Assembly (NCBI GenBank): GCA_030844895.1 | Contig: CM061225.1 | Coordinates: forward strand, 100,640,688-100,704,687 | DNA length: 64,000 bases | Direction of reading: 5' to 3' | From: Ambrosia x helenae | Taxonomy: Eukaryota; Streptophyta; Magnoliopsida; Asterales; Asteraceae | The notes under the pieces: model-generated | What the model was told of the DNA's origin: nothing | Database searches by the model: none | The model's input: the letters and a program-made list of their open reading frames with translations, nothing else | Part shown: piece by piece, positions 21,781 through 34,522 of the stretch | How positions within the stretch are numbered: position 1 is the first letter of the stretch | Layout: the number at the start of each line of letters is the position of its first letter | Position numbers and translations under genes: made by a program

Positions 21781-23966
21781 AATTTCATATATCATTTTAA
21801 CCGGTAGAAATCCCCCCTTAGAGAAAATAAAAAGGTCGTTTATGATATGTAATCTATACTATCTTATAAAGCATTTCACAAGGGCCTCTTAATTTTTAAG
21901 TAATACAATTATAAATGCATAAAGTACAACACATAATGCATGTAGTAACTACTTTTAAGAGCATGTCTTTTCAAACATAACTTGCACATATATCCCTTAT
22001 TAGTTACAGTTTTCATCCCTTATCTATCTATACTATATTATAATTTTATACAATACTCACATATTTGCTCCATCAACTTTAATCAATTTCTGTTTATTTA
22101 AATATTAATTACACTTTTGCATATTTATTTTAGCCAACTATCCCCACGATTTTCAAACGTTCATAACTTTTTCAGACGATAATATTTTCCTAATATTATT
22201 ACACCGTATAAAAGAGCATTTTATTCTCTTTAATTTGAGTATAGTATTGCTATTGTTTTTTATTTAAAAAAAATGTTATGGTTAAGCAATAACCGAAACA
22301 AAAACAAAAGAAAAAAACGAAAATGAACTGAAATCATCTAAACTTTATTAATACATTTCTCATTGATGTCTTAAAATTCAAGTTGTACATGTATAATTGC
22401 TTAGAGTACAACACACAATGCACATGTTAACTACTTACACAATACTTACACATTTGTCCCCTCAACTATACTCAATTTCTTTTATTTAAATACTAATTAT
22501 ACTTTTCACCCTTATTTTAACCAACTACCCCACGGTTTTTAAATGTCTATAACTTTTTCACATGTTAATATTTTCTTAATATTATTACACTGTATAAACG
22601 AGCATTTTTTTCTTTTTAATTTGAGTATAGTATTGCCATAGTTTTTTTTATTTAAAAAAATAATATGTTGGGGTTAAGTAATAACCAATCTATACTATCT
22701 ATATATATATACTATATTATAATGCATGAGGGAAGGGTATTTTAAGATACCCATAAGTTAAGAACTAATTTTTCATTAACAACCCTAAAATGAGGGTAAA
22801 ATAGTCATTCATACATTATTTACACTTTAATACCCTATCTTATTTACACTTTAATTCCCTAATTTTTAGTTAATAATTACATTTTCATCCCCCCATACAA
22901 AATTATAATTTCTTTTATTTAATTCTATCATAACTTTAAAACTATTATATTTTAAAAACATTCGAATATACCATGACGACCGGCTCATTTTTATCGACGT
23001 GTCGGTGTTTGTCGTAGTCAACACCGATGTGTGGATTGAAATGTACAAGAAAAAATGCCTTATGTACAAGTGATTATTGCATTTTATGTTTTAAATACTA
23101 ACTAGATGAAATATAATATGGATTTATTGTTAATATGGATGTTGAATCATAACACCATTTCATGATAAAGTAAAACTCAAAATTGTAAAATTGAATTTGG
23201 TGTTAAATATTGTTCCGCCCAATAATGAAAAATTCACATAAATCAAATGCAACGATTTAAAAAACCAAACAAGGCACTCGAAATCTACATATCAGCTTTG
23301 GTGATTCTTAAAATATGATAATGTTGTTAAACATTATGGTTCATCCTTGCTTTGACAGACAAATAAGTTGTCACACGGTAACAAAACTAAAACACGAGAC
23401 TGGGCTCTAAGAATTCTTTATCACGTTTGTTACTGATAGCGTCAATTGTAGCACCCTATTTAAATAATCATCATTAGCAATATGTGCATATGTATATGGG
23501 TATACATGCATATATTAATATGTATACACATAAATATAATTAACTAAAAGAAATCTCATTAAACTTTTAAATATACATAACTAGCTAAATATATAAAACT
23601 TTAAAATAATTAAGTTTATAAAAAATATAAAAATGCATCGTAGATATTAATTGTAGGTAAAAATTTTTTCAAAACCTCAGTTGCATCAATTTGGTAGAAA
23701 ACACATGATGCATATTATATATCCATGTGATATGAACATCTATGTTAATAACAACAAAACTCCCTAATTTGAAGGGTTTCTTTTTAACAAAGTTAAAAAA
23801 AAAGATAAATGCACTGAATTCTGTATTCACAGAAAACACAATAATTTTTTACACTTTAATCAAAAATAAACAAAATTTCCTAATTTAAAATGGTGGGAAA
23901 ATCATCAATTTCAAATTTAAACCATGTGCTAACCTATTAAAGATTAACAAAATTTCATAATTTAAA

Positions 23967-25464
23967 GAGTTAATTACGTGGTTATTCCCCGTGGTTTCTT
24001 TAAAGTTTTAAGTTTAGGTACTAATAGTTTCAAGTAACGGGTTAGGGTACTAAGGTTTGTTTTTGTAACAATGTTGGGTACTAAGACTAACGATCGTTAA
24101 TTTTTCTATTAACTTTAGGTAAAGTGATAAAATTGACTTTTTACAAAGTAGATGGGTCATTTATGTAAAACTCTTAGTACCTAAACTTGAAACTTTAAAG
24201 AAACCACAGGGATTAACCACGTAATTAACTCATAAAAGTAATATCTTTACATTTTATTTGTATTTAAATTTAAAATGTTAAAATTATTTTTCACTAATAC
24301 AAAATTTAAAATTATTTTTCACTAATACAAAAAAAAAGTAAAAATAATTATGATTTAAATTAAATAAATAAATTAAAAATAATAAATATTTATTTTTTGG
24401 AAAAATAAATTTATAAAAAAAACTTTAGGGTCTTATGAAACTAGGATAATTTTTATAAAAATTTTCGACCAAGTTTACTATTTTTAATAATTAAAATAGA
24501 TTTATAATAGTTATTAAATAAAAGGATGAATAACATAAAAAAAAGTTATGTCCTATAGGGGAGTCGTTAGGACCTGTTCTGTATATGTGTTACGCATGTT
24601 TGTAATTTTTAATGGATATATTATTCTTTTATACAAAACCTAATTACAACAAATCTTGGTCACGTTTTGGAAGATACAAGCGATCTCAAACTAATATGTA
24701 TCAAATATCTTAACCTATTCGAGTGTACTTCTATATGATGAAAGACATGGTCAAAAGGAGGTTGATACATGTGAAGCTAAGTGAAGAACAAAAGGAGGTT
24801 GATACATGCCATGCATAGGAAGAAATGTGCAAGAAGGAAGAAACAAACTAACATGAAAGCAAAGTGAGATTTCTCCAAGGGATGTGGATGAAGTAGAGCA
24901 CCAGTTGATCGAAGTCACAAATTGATACGTGTCTTGACCAAGTCTACAACTATCTTCATGACCTCATTCCATGCAGCCATTATTTCCCTTTATTGTGTTG
25001 TTCACGTTCTTTTTTTTTTTTTAAATAATAATTTAGAAATTCTGTTTTAAATGAAAATAATATAGAAAAAAGATTTTAAATTATTATTCACTAATACAAA
25101 ATGTTAGCCCTGTTTTTATATAAAATATTTTTTTTTGTATTAGTGAAAAATAATTTTAAATTTTTAATACAAATAAAATGTAAAAGATATTAATTTTATG
25201 AGTTAATTACGTGGTTAGTCCCTGTGGTTTCTTTAAAGTTTCAAGTTTAGGTACTAAGAGTTTTGCATAAATGACCCCTCTACTTTGTAAAAAGTCAATT
25301 TTGTTACTTTACCTAAAGTTAACATAAAAATTAACGATCGTTGGTCTTAGTACCCAACATTGTTACAAAAACAAACCTTAGTACCCTAACCCGTTACTTG
25401 AAACTATTAGTACCTAAACTTGAAACTTTAAAGAAACCACAGGGACTAACCACGTAATTAACTC
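23967..25464. mobile_element. Mutator-like foldback, arms begin with a self-palindrome
   Basis: Exact 9-bp TSD TAATTTAAA (23958-23966, 25465-25473). Each arm (about 400 bp) starts with a 265-bp segment that is itself bounded by inverted GAGTTAATTACGTGGTTA and CTTTAAAGAAACCACAGG sequences, so the element has nested palindromy. The centre (about 24400-25100) is unique, non-coding sequence. Confidence 0.85.
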
Positions 25465-25716
25465 TAATTTAAAGGAATGGGAAAATCATGAATTTGAAAA
25501 TTAAACCATGTGCTAACCTTCTAAAGTTTATTCTATAAATACATACTAATGCACACCTATTTCACTTGCTAAAATACGTATGCATGGATACTGAATTCAA
25601 AAGTTGAAGCTTCTAATGTTGGTTATTTGTTAGTTTATGGTTTTCATTCGTCCCATTTTGCCAATTATACTTTTTATACATATCTTAATCATTTAAGTGT
25701 TAACTTCTTGGTTTGC

Positions 25717-26300
25717 AGATTCATTTAGATGAAAAATATACGGAGATGAACAAACCAATAGCCATACAAGCGTCTAAAGTAGCGTCTAAGGTTGTATTTA
25801 TTAATGTTTAAATTTTTAATATTAACATGGCTGTTATTTTATGTGGTATATTGTATGTGTTTTATTGTAGGATAATGGTGATAATAGTGTTGAGATTATT
25901 TGCTATGGTGCAATGTTTAGTCCCTACAAATCTGATATTCAACATGAATTTAGTGAATAGGTAATATCAACATTGATTTCATCTTCTATTAACTTGTGTA
26001 TTAAATATTTTAATTTATTTTAAGGATCAGATGCATGAAATTAATAGGAAGAGATCCAAGAGGCTCTCTTAATGGAAATGGAGTCAAGTTATTGATCTAG
26101 ACAGTTATGATGAAAATGACAAAGAAGACATATTTGATGACACTTTAGATAGGAGAAAATGAGGGAAACTCATCCTTACCAAAAGATGTAATAATCAAAC
26201 ATGGAGATATACAAGAAATTTCAGTGGTCGTTCTTGATGACGAATGGTGGGCAGACAATATAGATGAGATCATGCAGACTTGGAACCTGTATGACTAAAT
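25717..26300 (+). other. Exon-like fragments inside Helitron, unidentified
   Basis: Acidic coding-like stretches follow splice-like AG sites, for example ISVVVLDDEWWADNIDEI near 26218, but frames change and stops intervene. They may be captured host exons. No family is recognised. Confidence 0.25.
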
Positions 26301-26874
26301 TGATCTCATGATTCAAGTAGTTCACTAGCTTTTATTTTTCTCAACTCTTATGTTTATTAATACTTATTTTTCCTTTTGGTATGTTACTTTATTTTATCAA
26401 ATGTTTCTTAAAAGTACTTTACAATTTAAATGTTAAATCTTTTTAGTTACTAAACATGTGTAACGCTTATGACGTATATCCACCGCAATGATGTTACAAC
26501 AAATACTATACGAATTTGAAATAAGTACCGAAATAAAAAGTGTCACTCCCGCCGCATCGCGCGGGTTTCCCACTAGTTACACATAATTTGTCTAATGAAA
26601 TAAAAAAAATATAGTCGTGATATGCCCAAAAGGATATAGAAAAGTATTTCACATAGATCGAAACCGTACCGATGTTGATTGGTCGGTATAAGTTTGGTTC
26701 TTTACAATACCTGTACAGTTTATGCTACCAAAATAACTTTACAACTCCGTTTTCAATAAATATATGCTAGAATATCTACAGAAAAAAAGTTATTTGATAC
26801 CAGTACTGAAATTACCAAAACGAAAAATGAGTAAAACCATAAACCATACACTTCACGGATTATGGCAGTAAAAT

Positions 26875-27010
26875 CAGGGACGATTCTTTTAAGGGGCGGC
26901 TGACCCCCCGAATTTTCACTCAGAAGTTCCGATTATATAGTATTCGTATAGAAATTTTTTGGTATATAAGGTTTTGACCCCCCGAAGTTTCGGGTCAAAA
27001 TTCGCCACTG
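26875..27010. mobile_element. Small hAT MITE, exact 8-bp TSD
   Basis: Ends CAGGGACGATTCTTTT and the complement of AAAATTCGCCACTG. TSD AGTAAAAT on both sides (26867-26874, 27011-27018). Contains two GACCCCCCGAA words in direct orientation. Confidence 0.8.
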
Positions 27011-27364
27011 AGTAAAATACCGGTAGTGACAAAATACAGCAAAAGACTTAAACTAGCTCATATTGAAGCCAATCCAAATCCATAAAATCAAATAACGGTA
27101 CTGGTATTGTTTGGTCGGTGTTAGTTCAATTACGTAAAAATATACTTTATGTTGAATACAACTCCGTTTACAACAAATTTATATTGGTTTGTTGACGAAA
27201 TAATTAAATTCAACTACTATTTAGTTATCTTTTTAAGTTAATGAATACAAGTTATTAGTGAAAAATCAAATTAGTTGATCAAGTAAATATAAATAAAAAT
27301 AATGTTGCATGTGGAAGAATATAATTCACATTGTCACTTTTTTATATTAATAGTCATATTAATA

Positions 27365-27490
27365 GGTAGTATCACTATTCACGTCATTGCCTTTTAGCAG
27401 TTATGAAATATATAGTAATATAATACAATATGATAATATTGAAAGAGTATGGAATATGCCGTTAAATAATTTTATTTAATTTATATGTTA
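27365..27490 (+). repeat. Repeat R, copy A (first segment)
   Basis: R starts near CACTATTCACGTCATTGCCT and runs through ATGAAATATATAGTAATA to ATATGTTAGTATCACATC. Copy A continues at 28620-28643 and 29211-29228 and, with its TTCAATGTGTAAAAAAC part, at about 32380-32779, having been cut by successive insertions. Copies B and C lie at 42122-42639 and 44330-48816 (with gaps). The identity of R is unknown. Confidence 0.6.
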
Positions 27491-27747
27491 GGGGTCGAGA
27501 TCCTGTGCAAAGTGTGTTTTGTGTGAGAAGGGTAAGAAGTGTTTTGGACCATTAGATCATCTTAATCAATGGTTTAGATTTAATGAGTGGCATTATTGTA
27601 AATAATGTTATACTTATAATAACTAATTAGGCTACTTAGGGGTATAATGGTAAAACATACCCTACATTTAATTCACATTTAAAGGGTCTAATTAAAAATA
27701 TCTGCCTTTTTACGTCCTCCATTTAATTCACATTTAAAGTGTCTCTC

Positions 27748-27788
<41 letters not shown>

Positions 27789-28619
27789 CTCTCTCTCTCC
27801 CTGCGCCACCTACACAACCGCCATCAACCACCACAAACCACCACCATCAACCGAACCATCATTCGACAGCCACCATCACAAACATAAATAATCGGAGTGT
27901 TTTTTTTAGGGATGAAGACGAAGACGACATGAGGTGATAATGGATCAGTGTGTTTTATGGTGGATTATTTTAAACAACATTCATATTGTTGTGTTTTATG
28001 TTCAAAGGATTTTTGTGTGGTTTAGTGTTTTTTGAATTTAAAACACATTTTAAATGTATGTATAGTTGTGTTTTTTGAATGTGTTACTGATTGTGTATGA
28101 TGAAGATAAAACACACTGGATTATGGAGAAGATGATGATAAAACATACGGGACTGTTTAAAACACACCTTGTGGATGAAGCAACTTACAAAACTATAATA
28201 AAGCACCAATGTGCATAAAAAACCATATTTTGCATCAGTAAAACTCCTTATAAAAATAACACAAAAGGTGTGTTATACCTTCAAACCTTATGGTATACCA
28301 GTAAAACACCATTTGCTCACATCAGTAAAACATAACAATATGAATGTTGTTTTGATCGATGATAATTCAGTAAATGAATGATGAATGTGCTGAATGTTTA
28401 TAAATATTCCATAAATATCCGTTCAATTTGAAACAAAAATCCCATAAGAATGCTCATAATTAATCACGTAATTAATTAGCAATTATCTCCTAAAAATAAC
28501 ATTAGCAATGCAAATTACATTGATACCTTTCTAGATAATAAAATAGGCTGCCATGTGTCACACTAGTATTGGTTCTTACACTTCTCACAAATAATAGGTT
28601 TTGTACATGATCCTAAACC
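27491..28619. mobile_element. MULE-like MITE with exact 9-bp TSD
   Basis: Ends GGGGTCGAGATCC and the complement of GATCCTAAACC. TSD TATATGTTA (27482-27490, 28620-28628). Subterminal GTGAGAAGGGTAAGAA / TTCTTACACTTCTCAC. A (CT)n tract is at 27750-27800. Reading across the element restores repeat R. Confidence 0.75.
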
Positions 28620-28643
28620 TATATGTTAGTATCACATCTTTTA

Positions 28644-29210
28644 TCTTTTATAATATATAAATGAAAGCAATGCGGGACACATGGCATATTCTCAGACTAT
28701 CTAACTAAGTTTTTCCCGCTCATTTTACCGGGTCAATTAAATGGGTCATGGATACTCAATCTACTATTAATTTATGTTTTCTCTCATATAGCACATGCAC
28801 TTTCTCCATGATTTTTAAACGTTAATAAATTTTTTTAAATGACATTTTTTTTTTGAAAAAATTACACCAAATTAACGAGCGTTTTATTATCTTTCCAACG
28901 AGTACCATAGTGTTATACAAAAAACGAAAAAACAAACGAGCATTTTATTATCTTTCCAAATCAAGAAGTAAAACATCTATTGCAAGCAAAGTCTGTCTGA
29001 AAAGCTATTGTAAGCAAACTGTTGAAGCATCATCTGTTTGAAGCAACAAATGTTTCAGACAAATCTCCTTAACAGACTCACTACTCTGGAACAGACCTTA
29101 GTAAACAGACTTTGCTTGCAACATATGCTTGACTTCTTGATTTGGTCTTTAATAAACAGACCTTAATAATTGATATAGTCTTCCCGTGCATTGCACGGGA
29201 TTTCACCTAG
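28644..29210 (+). mobile_element. Non-autonomous Helitron (567 bp)
   Basis: Starts TCTTTTATAATATATAAATG after a host A. Ends with the hairpin CCCGTGCATTGCACGGG (29183-29199), then ATTTCACCTAG and a host T. Removal of the element approximately restores the R sequence. No coding content. Confidence 0.75.
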
Positions 29211-29228
29211 TCTTTATATAAGTAATCT

Positions 29229-30145
29229 ACGGTGTTGTTTGTTTTTTCTGCAGGAAAAAGTCTGCAGTCTGCGGACCACATCTGCAGACATCTGCAGGAG
29301 AAGAGGTGGACCAAATGTCTGCAGTCTGCAAGAAGAAGACTGTTTGTTTGTTAATGTCTGCAGGCTGCTGAAATAAACTGAAATTTAAATAAACTGATTT
29401 TTTACAGCAGTCTGGTAGTAGACGGTGGTGGTGGTGGTGGTGGGTGGGTAGGTGGTGGATGGTGGCGGTGATGGGTGGTGGTGGTGGTGGGTGGTGGTGG
29501 TGGTGGGTGGTGGTGGTGGACGGTGGTGGTGGTGGACAGTGGTGGTGGTGGGTGGTGGTGATGGACAGTGGTGGTGGTGGACGATGGTGGTGGTGGGTGG
29601 TGGTGGTGGACGGTGGTGGTGGTGGGTGGTGTTGGTGGATCGTGGTGGTGGTGGACGGTGGTCGTGGACCATGGTGGTGGTGGGTGGTGTTGATGGATCG
29701 TGGACGGTGGTGGACCATGGTGGTGGATGGTGGTGGTGGTGGTGGGTGGTGGTGGACGGTGGTAGTGGGTGGTGTTGGTGGATCGTGGTGGTAGTGGACG
29801 GTGGTAGTGGTGGTGAACGGTGGTGGTGGACAGTGGTGGTGGACCGTGGTGGTGGATGGTGGTAGGTGGTGGTGGTGGTGGACCGTGGTTGGTGGTGGTG
29901 GTGGACCGTGGTGGTGGTGGTGGTGGGTGGTGGTGGATGAGGAGAAGAGAAGTGGAGAAGACCTTTGAAGACCTTAGAAGACTTTGGAACAAGTCTGCAC
30001 CAAGAAGAGGTCAGGAAGACCTTTTTGAGTAAAAGGTCTTTCAAAAAACAAACAATCTGCAGACCCCAAACGTCTGCGCGCGTCTGCGTGGCGCAGACAA
30101 AAGAGGTCAGAAGTGCTTCTGAGCAAAAAACAAACAGCACCTACA
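29229..30145. mobile_element. Inverted-repeat element with TGG array and TCTGCAG words
   Basis: Outer ends GGTGTTGTTTGTTTTTT and the complement of AAAAAACAAACAGCACC are inverted. Both ends hold many TCTGCAGAC/GTCTGC words. The centre (29418-29940) is an uninterrupted GGT/TGG-type array. Long apparent ORFs over this array are artefacts. The TSD is unclear (TAC-like). Confidence 0.6.
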
Positions 30146-30180
30146 TCTACATCTACATATACATCTACATCTACACTATA
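30146..30180 (+). repeat. TACATC hexamer tract
   Basis: Short CTACATCTACAT-type repeat between the inverted-repeat element and the Helitron-like block that starts TCTACACTATATAATA. Confidence 0.6.
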
Positions 30181-30602
30181 TAATAAAAGAAAACACATGA
30201 GGGACACATGGCACTCCCTCGTGAATTCTCTCATTTTCTTATTTAATTTAATACAACAAAATCAAATTTAATTATAATAATTGATTTGCAAAAGCATATT
30301 ATAAATTTATTAAAATGAATTTTATTAATTATATTAATAATCATAGTTGTAACTGAAATCATTAATAAAAGAAAACACATGATTTTTTTTACAATATCTG
30401 ATTTATATATATATATATATTAATAAAAACACATGAGGGACACATGGCACCTCTCATGAATTCTCTCATTTTCTTATTTACTTTAATACAATAAATTCAA
30501 ATTTAATTATAATAATTGATTTGCAAAAGCATATTATAAATTTATTAAATTGAATTTTATTAATTATATTAATAATCATAGTTGTAACTGAAATCATTAA
30601 AA
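30181..30602 (+). repeat. Tandem duplication of a Helitron-like 5' block
   Basis: Two about 185-bp units (30181-30366, 30420-30602) each begin ACACATGAGGGACACATGGC and end CATAGTTGTAACTGAAATCA. The first is preceded by a TCTACACTATATAATAAAAG start typical of plant Helitrons. Confidence 0.65.
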
Positions 30603-31345
30603 CTATATTTCTTACAATATTCTGAACAAACTAAATAAAACAAACCAATTCACATTAATTAAATATTTTATTTAATACAAAACTAAATATGTTTGGCTAT
30701 TTTCGTATTATAATACCTTCATATATAAAATCTATTTTATATATGAAAAATCATTATTTGAAATCTTCATTGACTTTGTTTTTTCAAGTTACTTCAATAG
30801 AGAAATGCAATATTTAAACAGTCTTTTCATCACTAATTCATTTCAATCTTTATTTCCATGCTATTAATTCACACATTTTTTTTATAATACAGTAAAATTG
30901 AACCAATAAATATCATTATGAATAATGACCTTGATGTTAGAAAAAAAATGATTATACACTCAAGGTTAGAAATACTTTGGCTTTGTAATAAACTTGATGT
31001 CAAATTCCAAAATGAACAATACTCGATTGGGATGGTTTAACGGATAAGGAGATACTTTTAAATTAATTTCATTTTTTTATATCCTAGCCTAAACAAAATT
31101 TACCTTTATTACTTTTTGATTTTTTTTGTTTTGTTGTACCTGCAGTCTTATAAGGTAATAGCCACGGTATGTAAGATATATTTTGGAATGTTTGAAAAAA
31201 AAATTATGTGAATAAAAATGTTTTTTACAATAAATCATTTAGGGGCTGATGAATATTTAATATTTTTTTTGGTTGTAAAGGCAACTTTTTTTATTTTAAA
31301 TAAAATATGTAATCTAATTTTTCTTAATTATATTTTAAATTTATA
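30603..31345. other. AT-rich filler, nothing recognised
   Basis: Very AT-rich, no coding exon, probably Helitron interior. Confidence 0.4.
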
Positions 31346-32376
31346 TCTATTAATTAATATATATAAAAGAATTGAACATTGCTGACATGGCGTGCAATGG
31401 TGCCTTCATCCTCTCCATGAAACTGCCACGTGGCATCATGATTGAAAGATTTTAATGTTTTTTGAATTATTTCCTTTTTTAATTAAAAAAAAAAGATAAA
31501 CATAAAACTCTAAATTTATCTCTCTATCTCTCAATTTTCAATTACTAAAATTAAATTGAGTTATTTTAAGAAAAAAGAATTTAAAAACAAATTTAAATTT
31601 TTTCTCTCTTATGTTCCTCCCATAATTTTTAAACGTTAATATCTTTTATATTCGAGATTTTTTAAATAAAAAAATTACACCAAATTAACGAGCGTTTTAT
31701 TATCTTTCCAACGAGTACCATAGTGCTATATAAAAAACAGAGAAAAAAACGACTATTTTTTGTGGGATTATGTTCATACAGAAAAAAAAAACACAAAGTG
31801 TTCAGGTTATTCATTAATCATGTTTTTTTCTTTTAAACCAGGTTCTTATCTACGATATTGAAATTCAGCCCAATCGCCATGCTATCATTGGAATTTTATT
31901 TTTCTAAAGATGGATATATATACTTCATCAAGAGAAGTTAGGAGAACGAATCACGCAACACTGCAACACATGGTGTCACCTTATAACAAGGTAATTTTTT
32001 TATTTATTTAATTACAAGAGTAATAATTATTACTATTAGTATTAATATTATTAGAATTGTTATATTTTTCAACCCCCATCATGAATTCTACATCTATATA
32101 AGTCAAAGTCAAATTGTAACATATTTTAAATTACGTAAAAATGATTATATGTTGAAGGTTATCTTTTTAATACTGTATTATGTTTAATATGGTTTATGCT
32201 TTTTAACTTTTTTTAACTTTTTAAATAAATGTTTTTTTTAACTAAGATTGATTATGTTTAAATTATTTACGCTTTTCGTGATTTGAGTTTTCTTCTTTTA
32301 TCATTTTTTGTTATCATTTTTTATTAAATCATATTAAAATTTTCAACCCCGGGACCTTCTCGGGGTAATCAGCTAG
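31346..32376 (+). mobile_element. Non-autonomous Helitron (about 1 kb)
   Basis: The 3' end is clear: CCCCG...CGGGG hairpin (32347-32365), then TAATCAGCTAG and host T. The 5' start TCTATTAATTAATATATATA at 31346 is the best candidate. It shares the block ACACCAAATTAACGAGCG...ATCTTTCCAACGAGTACC with the Helitron at 28644-29210, so the two are one family. Confidence 0.65.
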
Positions 32377-32835
32377 TATAATATATATAATTTAAGTTGT
32401 TCAACCCGTATATCACACGAGTACATAACCTAGTTTTCAATGTGTAAAAAACTTGAGGGTCAACACACGACGCCACATGGCATAAGGAGTGAGAAAATGT
32501 GTCTAACGATATCCAAAATTTTGGTACCGAAAACACACAATGGTTACACACTCTTATACTCTACCCAACATAACATGCTTTATAACTTTTTTTAGTATAT
32601 CAATATTATACTTAATTTAAGATAAAAAATGTGTTATATTTTGAGGTGTAAAATTCTAAAATAAGAAAGGAAAGTAAAAAGTGATTTATGCTTAAAAAAT
32701 GATTAAACAAAATATTTAAAGTGACCTCCTACTGTTCAACTTCTGTTTCATTTAATACATAGTTCAATAATAATAATAACTAGTGGGATTCAAGGGCGCG
32801 CGTTGCGCGCCTTATGATTTGGTCATTACTCGCCC

Positions 32836-33300
32836 TTACGGGAGTTTAGTGTCTTCTATGGTGCGCATTGCGCTGAAGCGTTCATGTTTCCAATAGCCCT
32901 TGACAACACTCATGGGCGGTACCTTGATAGTCCTTTTTTGGCTGCCTTTATGAAAGAACCTATTCAACATGTCATCCGTGAACATGAATTTTGGGGTAAT
33001 ATCGTCAAAATTTTGATATAAAAGCGAACTCCGATTGACAATCACAAAAACAAAAAAGAAAAGTTACCGTTCCCAAAAGTAACACACAAAGCAACCAAAT
33101 ATAAAAAACCAAAATATTAACCCTAAACTGGAAAAAAAAATACATTTTAGTGATATGATGACGGGTAAAATAAATAAAGAATAGAACCTCAACGGTTCCA
33201 AACACTCCAGCCTCCTCCACATATTCTCTTAGGATGATCTCCTTCATCGGATTCCCATCCTCTCTGGTAGGATTAGAGCCTTTTTTAATCATCATTCTTA
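32836..33300 (-). other. Captured exon-like ORFs, unidentified
   Basis: Two minus-strand segments read GNPMKEIILREYVEEAGVFG (near 33230) and FDDITPKFMFTDDMLNRFF (near 32990). The first is followed by a donor-like GTTCTATTC, the second runs to a stop at 32836. They look like host exons carried by the Helitron. No family is recognised. Confidence 0.3.
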
Positions 33301-34068
33301 ACTTTTAAAAAGTACAGTTCATGAAACTAACAGACACATACCTTAAGAGACAACATCCCTCTGCTTTTTCTTTGTGTACTAATGACAAGAACTTCTATTG
33401 CATCTTCTACATTCTTCCCTTTATTACTTTTTATTTTTTCTATAAAAGATACTTCTATCACAAATTCAAAACAATATATCACTCAACATATTTCATTAAT
33501 AGAGTTTATTAGTTTCGAAACCAATATATTGAGAACTACAAGAACTGTAACACAAATAAATAACCGTCTACCCAACTATCCCACAATTCATTAATGCACC
33601 AAGAAAAGTGCTCTATGCTTTTTACATAGGGAATTTCTATCAAGAATCATTAAATTCTACATAATTTGGGAAAATTAAGACGAACCCATTTGAAATAACA
33701 CAACAAAGTCGAGCAACATAATCTTAAAACAGAGATTGACCCAACTACCTGCCATGATGTGCAACCATAACCACCATGTTCTTCAACTCCATTTGTCTTT
33801 TGTTTTCAAATTAGTTTCAGAATTGGATAAGCTGAGCTGCTCCTCCACAAACTCAAAGTCATAACTGCTGCACAACATAAAAGATCCATTATTTAATTCA
33901 TATTTTCAAAACACTTTTCTATTTTAAAGGCGAACCATTCACACTCACATTCCCTCTTTATAAAAACAGAAAAATTCAAAATATTGATGTGAACTGAAAT
34001 CGACCTTACCTAATATGCAATGTACGAAGAAAGTGCCGAGAACTCGAATTTTAAAACCTCAGGACTTC
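33301..34068. other. Helitron interior, nothing firm
   Basis: AT-rich with a short coding-like stretch on minus (YDFEFVEEQLSLSNSET near 33850). No supported gene. Confidence 0.35.
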
Positions 34069-34430
34069 TTACCTGTCACACCACGCCAATGGCGGAAACA
34101 CGTGGCGCGACGCTCGAAAGCATATCAAAGTCAAGATTAACACAAACTATATTTAATTAGAAAAGATCGTTATATTAAGATGTCGGGAAGGAGTACCTGG
34201 TTTCCAACATTACTTAAAACCACAAACATTAAGTGTTAAAGTGGGGTGTTTCCGTTTATGTCCCAACTCGATGGTAACAATAGATGAAACCCCCAACCAG
34301 TGTCCGACATCCCAAATTCCACCGTACTAGCCGCATACCTGTTCAGCACTTAGTTACCTGAAAGATATGTTTAAAAGACGTCAATATATAAAATATTGGT
34401 GAGTTCACAGGTTTTAGTTTCGTAAATACG

Positions 34431-34522
34431 ACATTTTTACATCCTGTGCAAATCCAGCACATTTTTACATCCTGTGCAAATCCAGCACATTTTTACATCC
34501 TGTGCAAATCCAGCACATTTTA
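34431..34522 (+). repeat. 28-bp tandem repeat, 3.3 copies
   Basis: Three identical units start at 34431, 34459 and 34487 (ACATTTTTACATCCTGTGCA + AATCCAGC), then a partial unit. They lie inside the solo LTR. The perfect identity implies recent expansion. Confidence 0.9.

Larger units (their letters stand above)
21853..26576 (+). mobile_element. Helitron cluster (several 5' ends, one clear 3' end)
   Basis: The 3' terminus is textbook: a GC hairpin (CCCGC...GCGGG, 26548-26565), then TTTCCCACTAG and a host T. Candidate 5' termini, each A followed by TCTATACTAT, lie at 21853, 22027 and 22689; which one pairs with the 3' end is unresolved. No Rep/helicase is recognisable, so it is non-autonomous. 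A separate MULE-like element is inserted at 23967-25464. Confidence 0.6.

Noticed and set aside
29227..30140. Open frames up to 251 codons over the TGG array
   Set aside because: Triplet-repeat artefact inside an inverted-repeat element.
34431..34522. Possible CRISPR-like repeat
   Set aside because: Direct tandem units without spacers, in a plant LTR.
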